From the NCBI RefSeq assembly GCF_016584085.1, contig NZ_NRSJ01000016.1, forward strand, positions 1 to 64,000: 64,000 nucleotides of DNA, given 5' to 3'. Each line of letters begins with the position of its first letter. Position 1 is the stretch's first letter. This DNA is from Halochromatium glycolicum (GTDB lineage Bacteria; Pseudomonadota; Gammaproteobacteria; Chromatiales; Chromatiaceae). The notes beneath the pieces are model-generated. The model ran no database searches, was not told where the DNA came from, and saw nothing but the letters and a program-made list of their open reading frames with translations. The position numbers and the translations under genes are program-made. Positions 1-9,153 of the stretch are shown here, piece by piece.

Positions 1-482
1 CTCGGTTCCGGTGGATGGCCAGTCCTTTCCGGTTCGGGACTTTCACCCGGCGGGTCACAATAAGAGGTTTCCGATCACTCAAATCATTTCGCGATCATCC
101 CCCTCTTCCAGGCTTTGCCTGGCGCAAGGAAAAGCTCGTACCGAATTGCGCAGGATTGTCGTTTGTCTTCGAGGAGCGTCGCCGGGAGCATAGCCGGGCT
201 ATGTGACCGGCGGCGCGACGAAGAAGGCGAGCGAAAAGACCAGCAAGGCGGTATGAGCTTTGACAGAAATCGCCTTAGCCTAGATGGAAACTGCCGCCAT
301 TCTGTCGCCTGCTGATTCTGCAACCAGCGGCTGGCGTCGAGTGGTGGCGGCGCTGGTGGCATTTGAGTCTAGTAGACCGTTCCAGCTTGTCGTGCCACTC
401 TGTGCCGGCGGCGAGCTAACGGCTTTGGCACTGGGTTCCAGCATCCTGCCGGAACGACGGCAAAATAAGGTGGAACGTGGGA
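1..482. other. Gene-free left edge
   Basis: No convincing coding frame was found. Positions 108-122 form a small perfect hairpin (CCAGGC, loop TTT, GCCTGG). Positions 128-279 are the dispersed palindromic repeat listed separately. The remainder, including 280-482 downstream of the minus-strand PEP-CTERM gene, shows nothing recognisable. Confidence 0.6.
128..279 (-). repeat. Dispersed palindromic repeat, copy A (MITE-like)
   Basis: This 152-bp block is the reverse complement of 61080-61233 and of the shorter copy at 33290-33420, with only scattered differences. The element is itself one long imperfect inverted repeat. Its ends match 16 of 19 positions when one is reverse-complemented (AAAGCTCGTACCGAATTGC against AAAGCTCATACCGCCTTGC), and the two arms meet at a perfect tip, CATAGCCGGGCTATG, at 189-203. 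A full-length hairpin without a gene is the structure of a MITE or a large REP-type element. No transposase is linked to it here. Confidence 0.85.
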
Positions 483-1403
483 CTAGCCACGCCGGCGACG
501 GGCGTTAACGAGCAGAAGGAGGCCGCTCACGATCAATACGCCAGTCGTAGGGGCAGGGACTTGAACAGGATCACCCAGGAGATCCTGGCCTCCGTCGAGC
601 TGAAACCAGCGAACACCGCGGTCGCTCAACGGCTCGGTGGTTAACATGGCGGTGAAGGAGCGTTCTAGGAGCTCAACGCCCCTTGAATCCAGTGCATTCC
701 AACTATCACTGGACGGAGAGACACGAAAAATGCCACTTGTGATGTCCATGTCCTCGGCCGCGTCCACTTCATAAAGGCTCTCCCAAATCCCGATTTGGAT
801 CGCACCGCTCATCCAGCCAGCCTGCGGATTGAGCCAATTCTGCTCGCCATAGGCCAAACCATAGGTGTATTGATCCGTACCGAGCACCCAATTCAGTGCC
901 CCGAGAAAGTCGAGCACTTGACCAAAGTTGCGGATGACATCTGTACCGTTCGTCGCCGTCTGAACCAACGTATCGTCCGAGATACGGAGGACGCCGTAGG
1001 TGTTCTGCTCTTTCTTTAGATTTTCGAAGAGGTCGGCACAGTAGAGCAGCACATCATCCTCGCTGCGGTACAGCGAGGCAGGGTCGAACGGATCACCGGG
1101 TACGGCCTCCGCCTCGCCACCAAACAGACCGGCATCGACTCGCACTGTGCGGCCCATTTTGCCGTTGTTGAACTCTACCTTGACGCGATCGCGTCCGGCG
1201 GCAAAAAGCTGCCCGCCGAAGTCAAATTGGATCTGGCCCTCTTGGTTCGCTGCTTGATACTCTGACAACCATATCGGCCCTGCGACCGCTCCGGACATGA
1301 TGCCCAACATCAGCGCCGCTGAGCACGATACCGCGATCCTAATCCTGCGCCGATGAGGGTTTGCGCAATTCGTTAGTGCTCCCAGTCGGTTAATGAGCCG
1401 CAT
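483..1403 (-). CDS. PEP-CTERM-like exported protein, function unknown
   Basis: A 306-residue protein with a signal peptide: basic residues near 18-23 (RRRIRI), a hydrophobic stretch, and a plausible cleavage around residue 42 (AVAG). The C-terminus has the tripartite PEP-CTERM architecture: a short VPAP motif, a hydrophobic helix (TGVLIVSGLLLLV) and an RRRR cluster. The usual VPEP is VPAP here, so the sorting signal is a variant. Such proteins are normally exported and processed by an exosortase during envelope or exopolysaccharide assembly. No exosortase is visible in this window. The central region contains several Trp/Tyr-rich segments but no domain I can name. It is a monocistronic minus-strand gene facing the YdcF-family gene. 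Confidence 0.75.
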   Translation of the reverse strand: MRLINRLGALTNCANPHRRRIRIAVSCSAALMLGIMSGAVAGPIWLSEYQAANQEGQIQFDFGGQLFAAGRDRVKVEFNNGKMGRTVRVDAGLFGGEAEAVPGDPFDPASLYRSEDDVLLYCADLFENLKKEQNTYGVLRISDDTLVQTATNGTDVIRNFGQVLDFLGALNWVLGTDQYTYGLAYGEQNWLNPQAGWMSGAIQIGIWESLYEVDAAEDMDITSGIFRVSPSSDSWNALDSRGVELLERSFTAMLTTEPLSDRGVRWFQLDGGQDLLGDPVQVPAPTTGVLIVSGLLLLVNARRRRG

Positions 1404-1610
1404 CGTTATCTAGCCTCGCGCTGATTCAGGAAAACCACGTTGACGGTATAGCAATTCTGTCGCTGCACCCAAGGAACTGGGTCACAGATGTCAAGTGGCT
1501 TAGCGAATCGGTGGCCAAAAGGCCGCACGATTTCACGGATTGCAGCGCATTAGAGCGGTGTGTCGGTTCGTTCGGCCACGGCAGCTGGCCAGTCGATGCG
1601 AGACTCGGCA

Positions 1611-2381
1611 ATGTTGATCTCGAAGATCATGACCCAGCTGGCAATGCCGCTGAGCGTCAGCGGTTTGTTGATTTTGATGGGAATGCTAGTGCTGCTGCTG
1701 CGACGCTCGTTGGTGAGCGTCGGCCTAGTATTGGCGGGGCTGGCGTGGCTCTGGCTTTGGGCGATGCCGGCGTTCTCCGAGGGCGTACGCGCCATGTTGG
1801 AAGGCCAGTATCCGCCGTTGGCGCTGGAGGCGATCCCAGAGGCTGGCGCCGTGGTGGTGCTGGGCGGCGGCGTAGAGCCCGCTGTTCCGCCTCGCCTGTT
1901 TCCGGACCTCGGTGATGCTTCCGATCGGGTCTGGCACGGGGTGCGTTTGCTTCAAGCCGGGAAGGCGCCTCGTTTGGTATTGAGCGGCGGGGCGTTGCCC
2001 TGGCACGCCGAGGGCGGCCCGGAGTCACAAGCGATGCTTGCGTTCGTCACGGATCTCGGCGTGCCAAGGGAACGCGTGTTGATCGAGTCGCAAAGCGCGA
2101 CGACGCGCGGCAACGCCGTTGAGACGGCCCAGCTGATGGCCGAGCGGGGCGTCAGGCGTGTCCTGCTGGTGACCTCCGCGCTCCATATGCGCCGGGCGGA
2201 GGCGGCGTTTCGGGCGGTTGGGCTCGAGGTGGTCCCGGCGGCGACGGACCATGAGGTCGTCGAGCAGGCGAGCACCGCGTTGGACTATCTGCCTGATGCC
2301 CAGGCACTGGCGGACAGCTCCCGGGCGTTTAAGGAGATCTTGGGGCTGTTTGTTTATCGGCTGCGCGGCTGGGCGCGCTAA
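1611..2381 (+). CDS. YdcF/ElyC family membrane protein (DUF218)
   Basis: A 256-residue protein with two hydrophobic segments near the N-terminus (about residues 6-28 and 33-50), followed by a DUF218 domain. The domain shows AVVVLGGGVEP, then LVLSGG, RVLIESQSATTRGNA with the conserved Glu-Ser...Thr-x-x-Asn pattern, VLLVTSALHMRRA, and a C-terminal FKEILGLFVYRLRGW helix typical of the ElyC/SanA/YdcF family. Members act in envelope biogenesis; ElyC affects peptidoglycan and undecaprenyl-phosphate metabolism in Escherichia coli. In-frame starts also exist at 1560 (GTG) and 1596 (ATG). I chose the ATG that begins immediately before the first membrane helix, but no good ribosome-binding site decides between them. 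Confidence 0.82.
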   Translation: MLISKIMTQLAMPLSVSGLLILMGMLVLLLRRSLVSVGLVLAGLAWLWLWAMPAFSEGVRAMLEGQYPPLALEAIPEAGAVVVLGGGVEPAVPPRLFPDLGDASDRVWHGVRLLQAGKAPRLVLSGGALPWHAEGGPESQAMLAFVTDLGVPRERVLIESQSATTRGNAVETAQLMAERGVRRVLLVTSALHMRRAEAAFRAVGLEVVPAATDHEVVEQASTALDYLPDAQALADSSRAFKEILGLFVYRLRGWAR

Positions 2382-2693
2382 AGGATGGGGTCAGCGTTGT
2401 ACCGGGCTATTCTGCTGGCAGGCGATGCTGTCCGAGGCGTCGGCGTAAGAATCCGGAACGAACGGCTCAGGTTCGGCAGCGCTCGTGTCAGAGACGACTC
2501 CAGATGCCGCCCCACTGATGATTGCGTGAACGAGAAGAACCGTTTAGCTTCCGCGAGTCAAGGGGAGCTGCGCTGGTCTAGGCCTCGTGCCGAAATACGG
2601 CGAGCCAGACATTGTTGTGGACCACTGGCCAGATTCTGCTGCTTTGGGCTGGCGTAAGCCGCTATAATCGGAGTCTGGTCAGACTCTTAGAGA
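2382..2693. other. Gene-free spacer before the tRNA
   Basis: This 312-base stretch lies between the YdcF-family gene and the 3' end of tRNA-Leu. I see no supported gene. A TATAAT hexamer near 2663-2668 (plus strand) has no convincing -35 partner and no adjacent plus-strand gene. Nothing else stands out. Confidence 0.5.
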
Positions 2694-2780
2694 TGGTGCC
2701 GAGGAGAGGACTTGAACCTCCACCTGGTTTCCCAGACATGGACCTGAACCATGCGCGTCTACCAATTCCGCCACCTCGGC
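2694..2780 (-). tRNA. tRNA-Leu(CAG)
   Basis: Read on the minus strand, this 87-base sequence begins GCCGAGGTGGCGGAATTGG and ends CTCCTCGGCACCA, so the acceptor stem pairs and CCA is encoded. The anticodon arm is CATGG-TTCAGGT-CCATG, giving anticodon CAG (reads CUG). A long variable arm follows (GGGAAACC region), then the T-arm GGTTCAAGTCC. The class II long variable arm and the sequence are typical of bacterial tRNA-Leu. Reading frames that start VPRRGLEPP across it are artefacts. Confidence 0.97.
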
Positions 2781-2820
2781 AGGGTGGGCCGTCGACGGCC
2801 GCAACCGTGACGAGCCGTGA

Positions 2821-2849
2821 AGCTTAGTGAGACAGGACGGCCTTGTCAA
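2821..2849 (-). promoter_or_regulatory. Sigma-70-type promoter for tRNA-Leu
   Basis: On the minus strand a perfect -35 hexamer TTGACA (2849-2844) is separated by exactly 17 bases from TAAGCT (2826-2821), a weaker -10 match. The -10 lies about 40 bases upstream of the mature tRNA 5' end, consistent with a short leader. It lies just upstream of, and divergent from, rnr. Confidence 0.6.
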
Positions 2850-2890
2850 CGGTAGACTAGCAAGTTCGATGGACGTAACCAGAGTACAGC

Positions 2891-5137
2891 GTGGCACGAC
2901 GAAAAAAGGCCCAATCCGCCCGGAACCTTGACCCGCATCGCGAGCGCGAGGCGAAGAAGTACGAGAATCCCATCCCGAGTCGGGAGTTCATCCTCGACAC
3001 CCTGACCGAGCACGGCGCACCAGCGCGCTTCGATGAGATCACCGCGCTGCTCGGTCTCGCCGACGAGCAGGACCAGGTCGCGCTCGAGCGCCGGCTCGGT
3101 GCGATGGTGCGCGACGGCCAGCTCCTGCGGAACCGGCGCGATGCCTTCTGCCTGGTCAACAAGCGCGATCTCGTCGCCGGCCGGGTGATCGGCCATCCGG
3201 ACGGCTTCGGCTTCGTGAAGCCGGATGATGGCGGCGATGACCTCTACCTCTATCCGAAGGAGATGCGCGCCTTGTTCCACGGCGATCGCATCGTCGCGCG
3301 GGTCACCGGCAAGGATCGGCGCGGGCGGCTCGAGGGCGCCGTGGTCGAGATCCTCGAGCGCAGCACCCAGAGCGTGGTCGGGCGGCTCTATTCGGAGAGC
3401 GGCGTCGGCTTCGTGGTGCCGGACAACAAGCGCCTGACCCATGATGTGATCATCCCGAGCGATCGGCTCGGCGGGGCGGAGCAGGGCCAGATCGTGGTCG
3501 CCGAGATCACCGATCAACCGACCAAGCGCACGCAGCCGATCGGGCGCGTGGCCGAGGTGCTCGGCGAGCACATGGCGGCCGGGATGGAGACCGACATCGC
3601 CATCCGTGCGCATGACCTGCCAGTGCACTGGCCGGAGGCGGTCGAGCAGGCGACCAGTGCCTTCGGCGAAACGGTGCCGGAGGCCGCCAAGGAAGGCCGA
3701 ACCGATCTGCGCGCGCTGCCGCTGGTGACCATCGATGGCGCCGATGCGCGTGACTTCGATGATGCGGTCTACTGCGAGCGCAAGCCCAAGGGCTGGAAAC
3801 TGCTCGTCTGCATCGCCGATGTCTCGGCCTATGTGACGCCGGACAGCGCCTTGGACCAGGAAGGCTTCGAGCGCGGGAACTCGGTCTACTTCCCGGATCG
3901 GGTAATCCCGATGCTGCCTGAGGTGCTCTCGAACGGCCTCTGCTCGCTGAATCCGCAGGTCGACCGGCTGTGCATGGCCTGCGAGCTCTATGTCAGCCGT
4001 GACGGCAAGGTGACGCGCACCCGCTTCTTCGAGGCGGTGATGCGCTCGCACGCGCGCCTGACCTATGATCAGGTCGCGGCGATGCTCGATGACGGCGACC
4101 CCGAGCTCAGCGAGCGGCATGCCGGGCTGCTGCCGCACCTGCATGAGCTCTACGCGCTGTACCAGGCGCTGCTCGAGGCCCGGGCGGCGCGCGGCGCGAT
4201 CGATTTCGACACCGTCGAGACCCAATTCGTCATCGACGAGGCTGGCCGGATCGCGAGCATCGAGCCGACCGTTCGCAACGACGCCCACCGGATCATTGAG
4301 GAGTGCATGCTCGCGGCCAATGTGGCCGCCGCGCGTCTGTTCCAGCGCAAGAAGATGCCGGCGCTCTATCGTATCCACGAGACGCCCAAAGAGGAGAAGC
4401 TCTCCGATCTGCGCGATTTCCTGGCCGAGCTCGGGCTCAATCTGCCGGGCGGCAGCAAGCCGACCGCAAAGGACTACGGCACCCTGCTCGATGCGGTGCG
4501 GGGGCGGCCAGATTTCCACCTGATCCAGACTGTGCTGCTGCGTTCGATGCAGCAGGCGATGTACAGCTCGGACAACGTCGGTCACTTCGGGCTCGCCTAC
4601 GACGCTTACACCCATTTCACGTCGCCGATCCGCCGTTACCCGGATCTGGTCGTGCATCGGATCATCAAGCACATCCTGGCCGGCGGCACTGCGGCCGATC
4701 TCGACTACTCGAAACCGGAGTTGCAGCAGATCGGCGAGCATTGCTCCGGCACCGAGCGGCGCGCTGACGAGGCGACGCGCGATGTCGAGCACTGGCTCAA
4801 GTGTGAGTTCATGCGCGACAAGCTCGGCGAGGAGTACGAGGGCACCATCACCAGCGTGCAGGGGTTCGGCCTGTTCGTCGAGCTCGACGGGGTCTATGTC
4901 GACGGGTTGGTGCACATCACCGCGCTCGACAACGACTACTATCACTTCGACCCGGTCGGGCACCGGCTCACCGGCGAGCGCACCGGGCAGGTGTATCGGC
5001 TCGGGGATCGCTTGCGGGTCAAGGTCGCGGCGGTGAATCTCGAGGACCGCAAGATCGACTTCGTGCTCGCCCAGCCCGCGCCGCCGCCTAAACGGCGCAC
5101 GCGCTCGAAGCGGCGCAAAAAGCCGTCGTCGGCGTGA
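2891..5137 (+). CDS. rnr: Ribonuclease R
   Basis: A 748-residue 3'-5' exoribonuclease of the RNase II/R family, which degrades structured RNA in mRNA turnover and rRNA/tRNA quality control. Domain order is as expected: an N-terminal winged-helix region (residues about 25-90), OB/cold-shock domains (AGRVIGHPDGFGFVKPD and VVGRLYSESGVGFVVPDN), the RNB catalytic domain with the metal-binding DARDFDDAVY motif near residues 285-295, an S1 domain (YEGTITSVQGFGLFVEL) near 645-725, and a Lys/Arg-rich tail (PPPKRRTRSKRRKK) typical of RNase R rather than RNase II. The start is a GTG. It sits 216 bases upstream of rlmB, the classic gammaproteobacterial rnr-rlmB pair. Confidence 0.97.
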   Translation: MARRKKAQSARNLDPHREREAKKYENPIPSREFILDTLTEHGAPARFDEITALLGLADEQDQVALERRLGAMVRDGQLLRNRRDAFCLVNKRDLVAGRVIGHPDGFGFVKPDDGGDDLYLYPKEMRALFHGDRIVARVTGKDRRGRLEGAVVEILERSTQSVVGRLYSESGVGFVVPDNKRLTHDVIIPSDRLGGAEQGQIVVAEITDQPTKRTQPIGRVAEVLGEHMAAGMETDIAIRAHDLPVHWPEAVEQATSAFGETVPEAAKEGRTDLRALPLVTIDGADARDFDDAVYCERKPKGWKLLVCIADVSAYVTPDSALDQEGFERGNSVYFPDRVIPMLPEVLSNGLCSLNPQVDRLCMACELYVSRDGKVTRTRFFEAVMRSHARLTYDQVAAMLDDGDPELSERHAGLLPHLHELYALYQALLEARAARGAIDFDTVETQFVIDEAGRIASIEPTVRNDAHRIIEECMLAANVAAARLFQRKKMPALYRIHETPKEEKLSDLRDFLAELGLNLPGGSKPTAKDYGTLLDAVRGRPDFHLIQTVLLRSMQQAMYSSDNVGHFGLAYDAYTHFTSPIRRYPDLVVHRIIKHILAGGTAADLDYSKPELQQIGEHCSGTERRADEATRDVEHWLKCEFMRDKLGEEYEGTITSVQGFGLFVELDGVYVDGLVHITALDNDYYHFDPVGHRLTGERTGQVYRLGDRLRVKVAAVNLEDRKIDFVLAQPAPPPKRRTRSKRRKKPSSA

Positions 5138-5353
5138 TCCGGCGCGCAGTCACCAGCAGCGGCCAGGTACTGCCGATTGGGAGGCCTTCGCGCGATACGT
5201 CCGCGAGCGTGGGCGATGGTTGGCCCTGCGCTTGCCGGTACGCTTGCTCCTGCGCAATGCTGGGCGGTCGCTGGTGCTGCTGGCATCCGTTGGTCGCCGG
5301 GTCCGAGCCATTGAGCGGCCCGTCCGGGCTATCACAGCGGCTGCCGCGAACAG

Positions 5354-6118
5354 ATGCCTGAGAGCCGGCCGAAGCATGCATCGCTCGTCGCCGGCATCAA
5401 CAGTGTGCGCAGCGCGTTGAAGTTCGGCCCGGGCGGTGTCGCCGAGCTGTGGCTGGATCGCCAGCGCCGTGATCGGCGGCTCGCGGAGCTGGCGGCGCTG
5501 GCCCGTGAGGCCGGGGTGGCGGTGCGGCAACTCGAGCGTGAGGCGCTGGACTTGGCAGCTGAGCAGGCCAATCACCAGGGCGTGCTCGCCTGGGTGCGGA
5601 TGCCCGCGGCCCGCGGCGAGCGGGATCTCGACGGCATCCTTGATGCCGCCCAATCACCGCCGCTGGTGCTGGTGCTCGACGGGGTGAGCGATCCGCACAA
5701 TCTCGGCGCCTGCCTGCGCAGTGCCGATGCGGCCGGCGCAGCGGCGGTCATCGCCCCGAAGGACAAGGCGGTCGGGCTGACCCCGGTGGCGGTCAAGGTC
5801 GCCAGCGGCGCGGCGGGCTCGGTGCCGTTCGTGCAGGTCACCAATCTGGCGCGGACCTTGGCGGCCCTGCAGGCGCGGGGCCTCTGGCTCGTCGGTCTCG
5901 CCGAGGAGGCCTCGGCATCGCTGTTCGAGACCGAGCTCAGCGGTCCGATCGCGTTGGTCCTCGGTAATGAGGGCAGTGGTCTGCGTCGCCTGACGCGCGA
6001 GCGCTGCGATCTGCTCGCCGCACTGCCGATGCGCGGCCAGGTCGAGAGCCTCAATGTCTCGGTCGCTGCCGGGGTCTGCCTGTATGAGGCGTTGCGTCAG
6101 CGCTTGGACGTCGATTAG
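5354..6118 (+). CDS. rlmB: 23S rRNA (guanosine-2'-O-)-methyltransferase RlmB
   Basis: A 254-residue SpoU/TrmH-family (SPOUT) methyltransferase predicted to 2'-O-methylate G2251 of 23S rRNA using S-adenosylmethionine. The N-terminal substrate-binding domain begins LVAGINSVRSAL, matching the RlmB xxGxxxVxxAL start. The three SPOUT motifs are visible: LDGVSDPHNLGACLRSADA near residues 107-125, ALVLGNEGSGLRRL near 202-215 and ESLNVSVAAGVCLYEA near 231-246, which together build the trefoil knot. Length is close to family norm. It follows rnr on the same strand; the 216-base gap holds nothing I can identify. Confidence 0.96.
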   Translation: MPESRPKHASLVAGINSVRSALKFGPGGVAELWLDRQRRDRRLAELAALAREAGVAVRQLEREALDLAAEQANHQGVLAWVRMPAARGERDLDGILDAAQSPPLVLVLDGVSDPHNLGACLRSADAAGAAAVIAPKDKAVGLTPVAVKVASGAAGSVPFVQVTNLARTLAALQARGLWLVGLAEEASASLFETELSGPIALVLGNEGSGLRRLTRERCDLLAALPMRGQVESLNVSVAAGVCLYEALRQRLDVD

Positions 6119-6366
6119 GCCCAGCGTCATGGGGTCTGTCTGGACCTTCAAGGAACGCTGTCTTCGGTCGAACAGTCTGTCTGAATCAGTGGCGCCAAAT
6201 CTGTCTTACCCGAACGCGCTCCAGCGGAGGTAAGGTAACGATTGTTTCCGTCGGCGGTGTGGAATCCTGTCTAAACCGCGTCCAGAGACAGAAACGTCAT
6301 TTTTCCGCAGCAGGCGCGGTCAAAATTGCACATCCCAAACTGGACGCAGTGTAGACGAGGTTGCAC

Positions 6367-7182
6367 ATGACCAAAGAAGAAGAGCTAAAACAGGCGATCT
6401 TGCGCGACCTGCCGGCACTGTTGCGGTCCGATCCCGAGCTGCGGGCCTGGGTGCTGGCGGTTACCAATGATGCCTATGCGGATCGGCAGCGCACCGAAAG
6501 CCGATTCGACCGGTTGCTCGACGAGCTGCGCCGCGACCGCGAGGAGCAGTCGCGCAAGTGGGAAGAGCAGAGTCGTCAATGGCAAGAGCAGGGTCGCCAA
6601 TGGCAAGAGCAGAATCGTAAGTGGGATGAGCAGAATCGCAAGTGGGAAGAGCAAAACCGCAAATGGGATGAGCAAAACCGCAGGTGGGAGACGCTACGGA
6701 TCGAAAGCGATCGTCGCTGGGAGAAGGCCGACCAACGTTTTGAACAGCTCCATCAAGAGATCATGGAGCAAGCCAAGAAGCATGATCGCGGCATTGGTGC
6801 GCTGGGATCACGCTGGGGGATGCAGGCCGAGTCGACCTTTCGCAATGCGCTTGCCGGTATCTTGGAGGAGAACTTCGGGGTCAATGTGCGCCATGTGGAT
6901 GAGTATGACGACGAGGGAGAGGTCTTCGGTCGCCCCGATCAAGTCGAGCTGGATATCATCATCTACGATGGCCAGCTGCTGATCTGCGAGCTGAAGTCGT
7001 CGATCGACAAGGCGGGGATGTACAGTTTCGAGCGCAAGGCACGGTTCTACGAGCGCAAGCACGGCCGCAAAGCGACGCGGCTCCTCGTGATCTCGCCGAT
7101 GGTCGACCCGCGCGCCCAACAGGTCGCCGAGCGGCTCGGGATCGAGACCTACAGCGACTCGATCGATGTGAAGACGCTGTAA
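6367..7182 (+). CDS. Coiled-coil PD-(D/E)XK nuclease-like protein (DUF3782-like)
   Basis: A 271-residue protein in three parts. Residues about 10-50 form a short helical head. Residues about 55-125 are a coiled coil built from near-perfect seven-residue units (consensus EEQNRKW, with W at a fixed position) repeated about eight times. Residues about 145-271 form a nuclease-like fold with LDIIIYDGQLLICELKSS, the D...ExK signature of the PD-(D/E)XK superfamily. I infer a DNA-end or restriction-like nuclease fold; no partner gene is present. The ATG at 6367 is preceded by GAGG at 6357-6360; an in-frame TTG at 6361 is less likely. A 248-base upstream gap separates it from rlmB. Confidence 0.75.
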   Translation: MTKEEELKQAILRDLPALLRSDPELRAWVLAVTNDAYADRQRTESRFDRLLDELRRDREEQSRKWEEQSRQWQEQGRQWQEQNRKWDEQNRKWEEQNRKWDEQNRRWETLRIESDRRWEKADQRFEQLHQEIMEQAKKHDRGIGALGSRWGMQAESTFRNALAGILEENFGVNVRHVDEYDDEGEVFGRPDQVELDIIIYDGQLLICELKSSIDKAGMYSFERKARFYERKHGRKATRLLVISPMVDPRAQQVAERLGIETYSDSIDVKTL

Positions 7183-7266
7183 CCGGCCTGCGCTCGGTGC
7201 GCGAGCGCATGCGGACAGCTGGCCGCGCGCGGCGCGGTTGCGCACAGTGTTCGGGGCGGGCAAGCG

Positions 7267-9153
7267 CTAATCGGGAGGCAGCTCCCCGTTGGCGATGGCT
7301 TCGGCTTGCCTGCCGGAATCGGCCTGGATGCCAACCTGATCCGAGGCCTCGCCATTGTCCACCAGCGGCTCCCCGCTCAACAACGCCAACACGAGCAGCG
7401 CCAGGATGCCGATCCAAAGCGCACCGGCGACCGACCAAGCCCGGAGACCCCGCTCGACATCGCCAGGGGGCTCGTTGCAGACGCGCTCATAGCGGTCGAT
7501 CGCGAAGCGCGCGATCCGGGCCGCGGACCGTCCGAGCGGACGCCAGAGCCAGCCGCCGAACGCCTTCACGAGCGCGCCAATCGGTCGGCTCAGTACGATC
7601 AGGTCCCCAGCGGGGATCAGACCGATCAGCGGCTTGAGCCAATCAGGATTGCGCCAGGCCGCGAGCGCGACCAGCGTCGCCAGCACGACGCCGAGCGGCA
7701 CCGCGACGCTGTTGGTGGTCCAGCTCGTCGCCTTGCCGAGCACGAACGGGAACAGCGCGACCAGCGCGATCAACAGCGCCCAGGCGATCCCGGGCCAGAG
7801 ATAGCCGGGCGCCGAATGCGTGCGGGTGCCGGCGCTGACCCAGATGAGGCGGCCCATCAACAGGGTCGTGCCGACGGTCGAGACCGTGACGGCCGCCGCC
7901 ACCCAGGGCCAGTCGGCGCCCTCGATGACCGGTTTCAGCGCATATTTGGCGACCGCGCCGCTGGTGAACGGCGCGCCGACCAGGGCCAACGCGAGGAAGA
8001 GCAAGCCGCCGAGTACGAGCGGTTGGACCAGGGCCGGCCGCAAAGCCGCCTGCTTGCGCAGCCCCACCCCGAGGAACAGGCCACCCTTGGCCAGCGCATG
8101 ACTGGCGGCATAGAGGGCGATGCCGGCGACCCCGACCGGCGCCAGCGCCGGCTCCATCAAGACCAGGCCGAGGACCAGCATCAGCAGGCCCATCTTGCTG
8201 ACACTGGAGTAGGCCAAAATGGCCTTGGGGTCGGCCTGGACGAGCCCGACCGGCAGCGCATAGAAGAGCGTGAGCAGCCCGCCGGCAGCCAAGAGACCAC
8301 CCCATTCCGGCAGCGCCTGGGTGCCGACCGGCAGGAAGCGCAGCCAGCCCAGCAACGCGACCTTGATCATGGTGCCGCTGAGCACGGCACTGGCCGGCAC
8401 CGGCGCGGCCGGATGGGCGAGTGGCAGCCAAAGATGTAACGGGACCAGTCCAGCCTTGACGCCGAGGCCGAGCAGGACCAGCGCAATGGGCAATGCGGTG
8501 AGCTGCGCCAGATCCTCGGGGCTCGGCTCGGTCGAGCCGGTCTGCTGGGCGATGATCACCAGGGCCGCGAACAGGCTCACCTCGCCGAGCAGCGCCATCA
8601 CCAGATAGACCTTGCCGGCGCGCAGTGCCGACGGTGTCGCGTCGTGGATCACCAGCCCATAGGAGGCAAGGCCCATCATCGCGAAGCCGGCATAGAAGCT
8701 GAACAGGTCCTGACCGACAATCAGCCAGAGGTTGCCGGCCATCGCCAGCAAGAACAGTGCACCGAAGCGTCCCGCGTGCTCGGCAGTGCGAAGACTGAAG
8801 GCGCTGTAGACACTCGCGATCAGCCATAGCATTGCGGTGAAGAGCAGATAGACCTGACCGACCGGGTCGAGCTCCAAGGCCGTGCCGAGGAACAGCCAGG
8901 GCAGCTCGAGGCGCGTGCCGACCGGCAACAGCAGCGCCGCGAGCAGCGCCGGCAGCGGGCCTAGGATCGTCAGGAAGCCGCGCCAATGGGCCTTGCTGGG
9001 AACCGTGATGGGGGCCGTGCTGGGGACCGCAGCGGTAACGGCCCCATCGGTGGCGCTGCTGGCCCGCCAGCTACCGCCCTGACCGGCCACCGGCCAGGCC
9101 AGTAGCAGCGGCCACACCCAGGCCGCGACGAGAAGCCAAGGGATCAAGGTCAT
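7267..9153 (-). CDS. Mrp/Mbh-type antiporter subunit, NuoL/M/N-like (third copy)
   Basis: A 628-residue polytopic membrane protein of the proton-conducting transporter family (NuoL/M/N, MrpA/D). The conserved TM7-TM8 block is present: LLGLGVKAGLVPLHLWLPLAH with the pump Lys and HxWLP, then ASAVLSGTMIKVALLGW. A second conserved segment is LAYSSVSKMGLLMLVLG. The C-terminal 200 residues are more divergent, with a soluble stretch. The start ATG overlaps the stop of the upstream gene (ATGA), so it is translationally coupled as the last gene of the antiporter operon. A 113-residue longer frame starting upstream is not needed. Exact subunit equivalence (MrpA-N-like or extra D-like) cannot be fixed by eye. 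Confidence 0.85.
   Translation of the reverse strand: MTLIPWLLVAAWVWPLLLAWPVAGQGGSWRASSATDGAVTAAVPSTAPITVPSKAHWRGFLTILGPLPALLAALLLPVGTRLELPWLFLGTALELDPVGQVYLLFTAMLWLIASVYSAFSLRTAEHAGRFGALFLLAMAGNLWLIVGQDLFSFYAGFAMMGLASYGLVIHDATPSALRAGKVYLVMALLGEVSLFAALVIIAQQTGSTEPSPEDLAQLTALPIALVLLGLGVKAGLVPLHLWLPLAHPAAPVPASAVLSGTMIKVALLGWLRFLPVGTQALPEWGGLLAAGGLLTLFYALPVGLVQADPKAILAYSSVSKMGLLMLVLGLVLMEPALAPVGVAGIALYAASHALAKGGLFLGVGLRKQAALRPALVQPLVLGGLLFLALALVGAPFTSGAVAKYALKPVIEGADWPWVAAAVTVSTVGTTLLMGRLIWVSAGTRTHSAPGYLWPGIAWALLIALVALFPFVLGKATSWTTNSVAVPLGVVLATLVALAAWRNPDWLKPLIGLIPAGDLIVLSRPIGALVKAFGGWLWRPLGRSAARIARFAIDRYERVCNEPPGDVERGLRAWSVAGALWIGILALLVLALLSGEPLVDNGEASDQVGIQADSGRQAEAIANGELPPD

Noticed and set aside
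1-115. Remnant of a transposon or intron end at the left edge
   Set aside because: The frame with SFPVRDFHPAG looked familiar, but I could not tie it to a family with confidence.
2675-2830. Short frames containing VPRRGLEPP-like peptides
   Set aside because: They translate the tRNA-Leu gene and are a common annotation artefact.
2846-4963. A 705-codon open frame on the minus strand opposite rnr
   Set aside because: It mirrors RNase R codons in a GC-rich gene, has no recognisable domain and covers the divergent tRNA promoter. Codon bias explains the absence of stops.
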